DNA of 64,000 nucleotides, taken from Cohnella sp. SGD-V74 (GTDB lineage Bacteria; Bacillota; Bacilli; Paenibacillales; Paenibacillaceae). The stretch lies in assembly GCF_003001675.1 (NCBI RefSeq), contig NZ_PVYW01000012.1, positions 62,001 to 126,000 of the forward strand, given 5' to 3'. Under the pieces are notes generated by a model, which saw only the letters and a list, made by a program, of their open reading frames with translations, was not told the origin of the DNA and did no database searches. Numbering within the stretch: the first letter of the stretch is position 1; every line of letters begins with the position of its first letter. Position numbers and translations under genes: made by a program. Positions 60,494-64,000 of this stretch are shown here, piece after piece.

Positions 60494-61759
60494 GTGCGCA
60501 TTCTGGTTATCGGACGCGGCGGACGCGAGCACGCGATCGTCTGGGCGCTCAAGAAGAGCCCCAAAGTCGAGAAAATCTTCTGCGCTCCCGGCAACGCCGG
60601 AATCGCCGGGCTGGCGGAGAACGTGGACATCGGAGAGATGGAATTCGCCCGTCTCGTCGGCTTCGCCAAAGAGCAGTCGATCGACCTCGTCGTCGTCGGT
60701 CCGGACGATCCGCTGGCGGCGGGTATCGTGGACGAGTTCGAGGCGGCTTCGATTCCGGTGTACGGTCCCCGCAAAAACGCGGCGGAAATCGAAGGCAGCA
60801 AAATTTTCATGAAAAATCTGCTGCGCAAATACGACATCCCGACCGCGAAATACGAGACGTTCACCGACTACGAGTCGGCTAAAGCTTATCTGGCTCAGCA
60901 GCCGGTGCCGATCGTCATCAAGGCGGACGGGCTGGCCGCAGGAAAAGGCGTAACGGTATGCTTCACGCGCGAGGAAGCGGACAAGGCGCTGGAGGAGACG
61001 ATGGTGAGCAAGTCGTTCGGCGCGGCCGGCGACAAGGTTGTCATCGAGGAATTCCTCGAAGGTCAGGAAATGTCCATACTTGCGTTCGTGGACGGCAATA
61101 CGGTGCGGGCGATGTCGCCTGCGCAGGACCATAAGCAGGTATTCGATAACGACAAAGGGCCGAACACCGGCGGCATGGGCACGTATTCTCCGCTTCCGCA
61201 CATCGACCAGGCGATTATCGAGGATGCGATCGAGAACATCGTCAAACCGACGGCGCGTGCGATGGTATCGGAAGGACGTCCGTTCCGCGGCGTTCTGTTT
61301 GCGGGACTCATGATTACGAAGGACGGTCCGAAAACGATCGAATTCAACGCCCGTTTCGGCGATCCGGAGACGCAGGTCGTTCTTCCTCGTCTGGAAACGG
61401 ACCTGCTGGACATTTTCCTGGCGTCGATCGACGGCACGTTGGCGGATATTGACATGCGTTGGAGCGATGAGGCGGCGGTGTGCGTCGTGCTTGCGTCGGG
61501 CGGCTACCCGGGCTCATACCCGAAAGGCTTCCCGATTGACGGTCTGGACAGCGTAAACGTTCCCGGAGCTCTCGTCTTCCATGCGGGAACGGCGCTGAAG
61601 GACGGACGGGTCGTCACCAATGGCGGACGCGTGCTCGGCGTCGTCGGACGCGGCGCGGGCATCGCCGAAGCGCGGGCCAACGCATATGCGGCAGCGGCCG
61701 GCATTACGTTCGAAGGCAAACAAAATCGCACGGACATTGCGGCTAAAGCGCTCGTGTAA
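60494..61759 (+). CDS. purD: Phosphoribosylamine-glycine ligase
   Basis: The 421-residue ATP-grasp enzyme makes GAR. GTG 60494 follows AAGGAGGGG of the preceding end. Motifs include RILVIGRGGREHAIVWAL, VVGPDDPLAAGIVDEFEA, IKADGLAAGKGV, PNTGGMGTYSPLPHI and EFNARFGDPETQVVLPRL. It is the last gene of the operon, as in B. subtilis. Confidence 0.96.
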   Translation: MRILVIGRGGREHAIVWALKKSPKVEKIFCAPGNAGIAGLAENVDIGEMEFARLVGFAKEQSIDLVVVGPDDPLAAGIVDEFEAASIPVYGPRKNAAEIEGSKIFMKNLLRKYDIPTAKYETFTDYESAKAYLAQQPVPIVIKADGLAAGKGVTVCFTREEADKALEETMVSKSFGAAGDKVVIEEFLEGQEMSILAFVDGNTVRAMSPAQDHKQVFDNDKGPNTGGMGTYSPLPHIDQAIIEDAIENIVKPTARAMVSEGRPFRGVLFAGLMITKDGPKTIEFNARFGDPETQVVLPRLETDLLDIFLASIDGTLADIDMRWSDEAAVCVVLASGGYPGSYPKGFPIDGLDSVNVPGALVFHAGTALKDGRVVTNGGRVLGVVGRGAGIAEARANAYAAAAGITFEGKQNRTDIAAKALV

Positions 61760-61810
61760 CGAACCGTGCGCGACACGCGGACATTGCAGCCAAAGCGCTC
61801 GTATAGCGCA
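61731..61810 (+). repeat. Duplicated 3' end of purD
   Basis: The last codons of purD (CGGACATTGCGGCTAAAGCG and the stop, 61731-61759) recur with three changes at 61777-61806, including a second in-register stop (TAG). The copies are 46 bp apart. Confidence 0.75.
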
Positions 61811-61912
61811 CGGACGAGATGAACAGGCATCTCCGCGGCCCAGGTCACGGCATAACCAACTTGAGCCTCCGGCTCGGGAAGCTTGCGCAAGCGGGCGGAC
61901 CGGACCGGGGGC

Positions 61913-62032
61913 TTATTCTTTGTAGAACAGCGATTTGCGATGAGTCAGAACGAAGGCGACCGCATAAATGACGCCGAGGATAAGCAGTACGGTCAAGACG
62001 TGGGACGACACCCACCGAAAGAAGCTTTCCAT
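61913..62032 (-). CDS. Small membrane protein (39 residues)
   Basis: From ATG 62032 the frame encodes MESFFRWVSSHVLTVLLILG followed by more hydrophobic residues and a basic end (THRKSLFYKE). One transmembrane helix is clear. A GGGAG lies 12 bases upstream of the ATG. The remaining 220 bases up to the AraC gene show no other gene. Function unknown; it converges on purD. Confidence 0.5.
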   Translation of the reverse strand: MESFFRWVSSHVLTVLLILGVIYAVAFVLTHRKSLFYKE

Positions 62033-62251
62033 GGCTATACATCTCCCGTGTGAAAAATTGTCCGCCGCTTGAGGGAAGCGACAGGTTACGTTGTAGGATT
62101 CCCCCAATCCCGCGGAATAATGAGACTTTCTCAGGGACGGTCCGAACTATGGCTCCCTTCGCGGGGGACATGGTAATATAAGAGCACACCACGAATTCGA
62201 CGCACGGTTCCTTAGGTCGCCAAGACGAAAAAGGGAAGGGCGAATATTCCT

Positions 62252-63127
62252 ATGGCCAAAGGCTTCATTACGAGCATCGAACGGTTTAAGCCGCATACTT
62301 TTCAGGCCGAGCAAGGAGAAGGCCTGTTCATGTCCCATTCGCACGAATACGACGAGTTGACCCTGATTTTGGGCGGGGGAGGCTACTACAGCTCTTACGA
62401 ACAAAATATCAAAGTGTCGGCGGGAGATCTGATCCTGATTCCTTCCGGCCTGCATCACGGTTTCGTCTGCACCGAGCCGTGGACGGGGCTGTCCGTGCAT
62501 TTTCTCTATGCCAAAGTTCCGGCTTTCTGCCAATACTTGTTCCTGAGCGCTTACCAGAAGCCGCACCGTCTCTGGAGCGCACATCTGGACGAAGGGGACA
62601 GCCAGTGGGCGGAGATGAGCCTGACCCGACTGGAGAGGGAGTGGCACTCCGAGGAACGGGGCGACTATTCCTACGATCTGATGAGGATCGCTTTCGAGAC
62701 GGTGCTGCTGCTGTTCCATCGCAATGCAACCGTCACCCCCGACACCGAGGCGCACGGGGACAAGCGGATCGTTCAAGAGGTGCTGAAGGAGATTCACAGA
62801 AACTACAATACGCCGATCACGATTCATGATATCGCCGCTCGCCATTACTTGTCGGAGAGCATTCTGCGTAAAAAGTTTTCGGAAGCGGTAGGCGTCTCCC
62901 CCAAGCAGTACGTCATCAACCTGCGGATTGAGGAAGCCAAGAGACTGCTGAGCCAGACAAGCAAAGCGATCGAGTTCATTTCGTCGGAGGTTGGCTTTAC
63001 GAGCTCCAGCCGTTTTTACGAGCAGTTCGTCAAATCGGTCGGGGTTACTCCGCTCGAGTGGCGAAAACAAAATCAGCAGTCCGCCAGACCGTTAACGTCC
63101 GCCACCCCGCCCAACTCGCCCCGTTAA
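62252..63127 (+). CDS. AraC-family regulator with N-terminal cupin domain
   Basis: The 291-residue protein has a cupin sensor (FMSHSHEYDELTLILGGGGYY, AGDLILIPSGLHHGF) and a C-terminal AraC double helix-turn-helix (ITIHDIAARHYLSESILRKKF, EFISSEVGFTSSSRFYEQF). ATG 62252 follows GGGAAGGG. Such proteins usually sense a sugar and activate an adjacent ABC operon, here probably the binding-protein gene at 63331. Confidence 0.87.
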   Translation: MAKGFITSIERFKPHTFQAEQGEGLFMSHSHEYDELTLILGGGGYYSSYEQNIKVSAGDLILIPSGLHHGFVCTEPWTGLSVHFLYAKVPAFCQYLFLSAYQKPHRLWSAHLDEGDSQWAEMSLTRLEREWHSEERGDYSYDLMRIAFETVLLLFHRNATVTPDTEAHGDKRIVQEVLKEIHRNYNTPITIHDIAARHYLSESILRKKFSEAVGVSPKQYVINLRIEEAKRLLSQTSKAIEFISSEVGFTSSSRFYEQFVKSVGVTPLEWRKQNQQSARPLTSATPPNSPR

Positions 63128-63134
63128 CGGTCTG
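63085..63134 (+). repeat. Inverted repeat across the AraC stop codon
   Basis: CAGACCGTTAACG (63085) and CGTTAACGGTCTG (63122) are perfect complements with a 24-base loop. There is no T run, so it is not a standard terminator. Confidence 0.6.
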
Positions 63135-63242
63135 CGAGGCCGTCCGACCGTTCCGCCCATCCACCAATCGCCCGTACTTGCTGAACGCGAAGCGTTTTCG
63201 ACCGACGAAATCGCTGAGGTTACGCTCCTTTTTGCGAAATAT

Positions 63243-63256
63243 ATAAAGCGTTTTCA
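63243..63256 (+). promoter_or_regulatory. Candidate CcpA (cre) site
   Basis: ATAAAGCGTTTTCA agrees with the cre consensus TGnAAnCGnTTnCA except at the first two bases. It lies just upstream of the promoter of the sugar-binding gene. Confidence 0.4.
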
Positions 63257-63259
63257 CAA

Positions 63260-63287
63260 TTGTTCGTCCCCGGCGCGCTCCTATAAT
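63260..63287 (+). promoter_or_regulatory. Promoter of the sugar-binding lipoprotein gene
   Basis: TTGTTC and TATAAT with 16-base spacing, 43 bases before the start codon. Confidence 0.6.
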
Positions 63288-63330
63288 TAAAGGTGAAGGC
63301 AGATCCAAACCAAAAGGGAGTGTCTAGAAG

Positions 63331-64000
63331 ATGAGACTCGGAAAGGGTAAAAGTTTGCTTGCCGTTACGGCGTCGTTGACGCTGCTCGCGGGGTTGACCG
63401 CTTGCGGCGGAAACAGCGGAAAGGAGTCCTCAGCCAGTCCGGACGGCACGGGGAAAAACGCGGCGGAGAGCAGCGCTTCCGGAAGCCAAGCGCCCGCGGG
63501 GGAATCGGTCAAGATCAAGTTCGCGGGCTGGGGCGATCCGTCGGAGAAGGAAGTGTTCACGAAGCTGATTAAGGACTTCGAGCAGAAAAACCCGACGATC
63601 AAGGTGGAGTACCTGCACATTCCGGCAGACTACGTCGGCAAGATGAACACGATTTTGGCGGGAGGGGATGCGCCCGATGTGTTCTACGTCCCGGACGGCG
63701 ATTTCGGCCGTTGGGTGAGCCAGGGCTTGCTTCATCCGATCCAGGAGTTCGTCGACGCCAGCTCGCTCGATACGGGGGACATGTGGGAGTCCGGCCTCCT
63801 CAGGTACCGTTACGACGGGGCAGTGAACGGGCAAGGTCCGCTCTACGCGCTGCCCAAGGATATCGGTCCGACCGTCCTGTACTACAACAAAGATCTTTTC
63901 ACCAAGATGAACGTGCCGTTCCCGAGCGCCGATACGCCGATGACCTTCGAGCAGCTGCTGGATACGGCGAAGAAGCTGACCGTCGAAGAGAACGGCAAAG
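63331..64000 (+). CDS. Extracellular sugar-binding lipoprotein (MalE/UgpB type), 3' end outside window
   Basis: The visible 223 residues start at ATG 63331 behind AAAGGGAGTG. A lipoprotein signal with LTAC (about residue 25) is followed by a Ser/Gly/Ala linker and a family 1 extracellular solute-binding fold: VKIKFAGWGDPSEKEVFTKL, PTIKVEYLHIPADYVGKMNT, GDAPDVFYV and YALPKDIGPTVLYYNKDLF. It belongs to CUT1-type oligosaccharide transporters; permease genes probably follow outside the window. The AraC/cupin gene upstream and the cre-like site suggest substrate activation and carbon repression. Confidence 0.87.
   Translation, partial: MRLGKGKSLLAVTASLTLLAGLTACGGNSGKESSASPDGTGKNAAESSASGSQAPAGESVKIKFAGWGDPSEKEVFTKLIKDFEQKNPTIKVEYLHIPADYVGKMNTILAGGDAPDVFYVPDGDFGRWVSQGLLHPIQEFVDASSLDTGDMWESGLLRYRYDGAVNGQGPLYALPKDIGPTVLYYNKDLFTKMNVPFPSADTPMTFEQLLDTAKKLTVEENGK

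Noticed and set aside
58489..60864. 791-codon minus-strand frame across the AICAR transformylase, PurO-like and purD genes
   Set aside because: Shadow of three well-supported genes; no ribosome site or recognisable domain.

Overview
The window looks like a chromosome segment from a Gram-positive Paenibacillaceae-type bacterium (Paenibacillus, Cohnella or a relative). This rests on family knowledge and gene style rather than a database match: AGGAGG-type ribosome sites, TTG/GTG starts, an S-layer-homology (SLH) surface protein, LytR-CpsA-Psr and Fsr-type proteins, guanine riboswitches, and a Bacillus-style pur operon whose last two enzymes are split as in some Firmicutes.

Region 1 (1-15,543) is the distal tail block of a prophage or tail-like particle: the end of the tape measure, distal tail protein (Dit), a large tail-tip/endopeptidase-type protein (Tal), a fibronectin-III protein, a collagen-like fibre and a last tail protein. 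Inserted between Tal and the fibronectin-III gene (about 4,090-10,730) is an array of cassettes not explained by ordinary tail genes. Five minus-strand genes encode secreted 'stalk-domain' proteins with near-identical promoters, signal peptides and N-terminal domains but different C-termini. Four of the five lie tail-to-tail against a different 3' end of the Tal gene: one is the live end, two are silent 5'-truncated copies and one is a collapsed stub. The variable ends meet in the middle and are flanked on both sides by conserved DNA, so one recombination event could exchange a tail tip together with its partner secreted protein. I consider this the most interesting item in the window. No lysis or integration genes are visible on this side. 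The block ends next to a frameshifted remnant that resembles a CobW-type GTPase.

Region 2 (16,074-22,670) holds a membrane-anchored molybdopterin oxidoreductase, hemL (minus), an LCP cell-wall ligase (minus) and a three-gene ABC-2 exporter. Region 3 (22,833-27,335) is one very large SLH surface protein. Region 4 (27,451-34,358) is a carbohydrate uptake operon: SorC-type regulator, binding lipoprotein, ATPase, permease, a TrpA-like TIM-barrel protein and an FGGY kinase. Region 5 (34,615-38,515) has a Bcp-type peroxiredoxin, an IclR regulator (minus), a FadR-type regulator and an Fsr-like MFS transporter.

Region 6 (38,574-46,866) has guaA, a small coiled-coil protein, pbuG behind a guanine riboswitch, and an iron-siderophore locus. 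In that locus an AraC regulator reads without a stop into a lipoprotein gene carrying its own Fur box, followed by two FecCD-type permeases. Region 7 (46,954-61,759) is the complete purine operon behind a second guanine riboswitch: purE K B C S Q L F M N, a monofunctional AICAR transformylase, a PurO-like IMP cyclohydrolase, and purD. Two of its gaps contain tandem repeats of about 50 bp. The window ends with a small membrane protein, an AraC/cupin regulator and the start of a sugar-binding lipoprotein gene.

Purine genes, guaA and pbuG form one metabolic theme: IMP is made by the operon, converted to GMP by GuaA, and bases are salvaged by PbuG. Both guanine riboswitches would shut synthesis and uptake when guanine is abundant. 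All calls come from reading the sequence; no alignment or database search was run.
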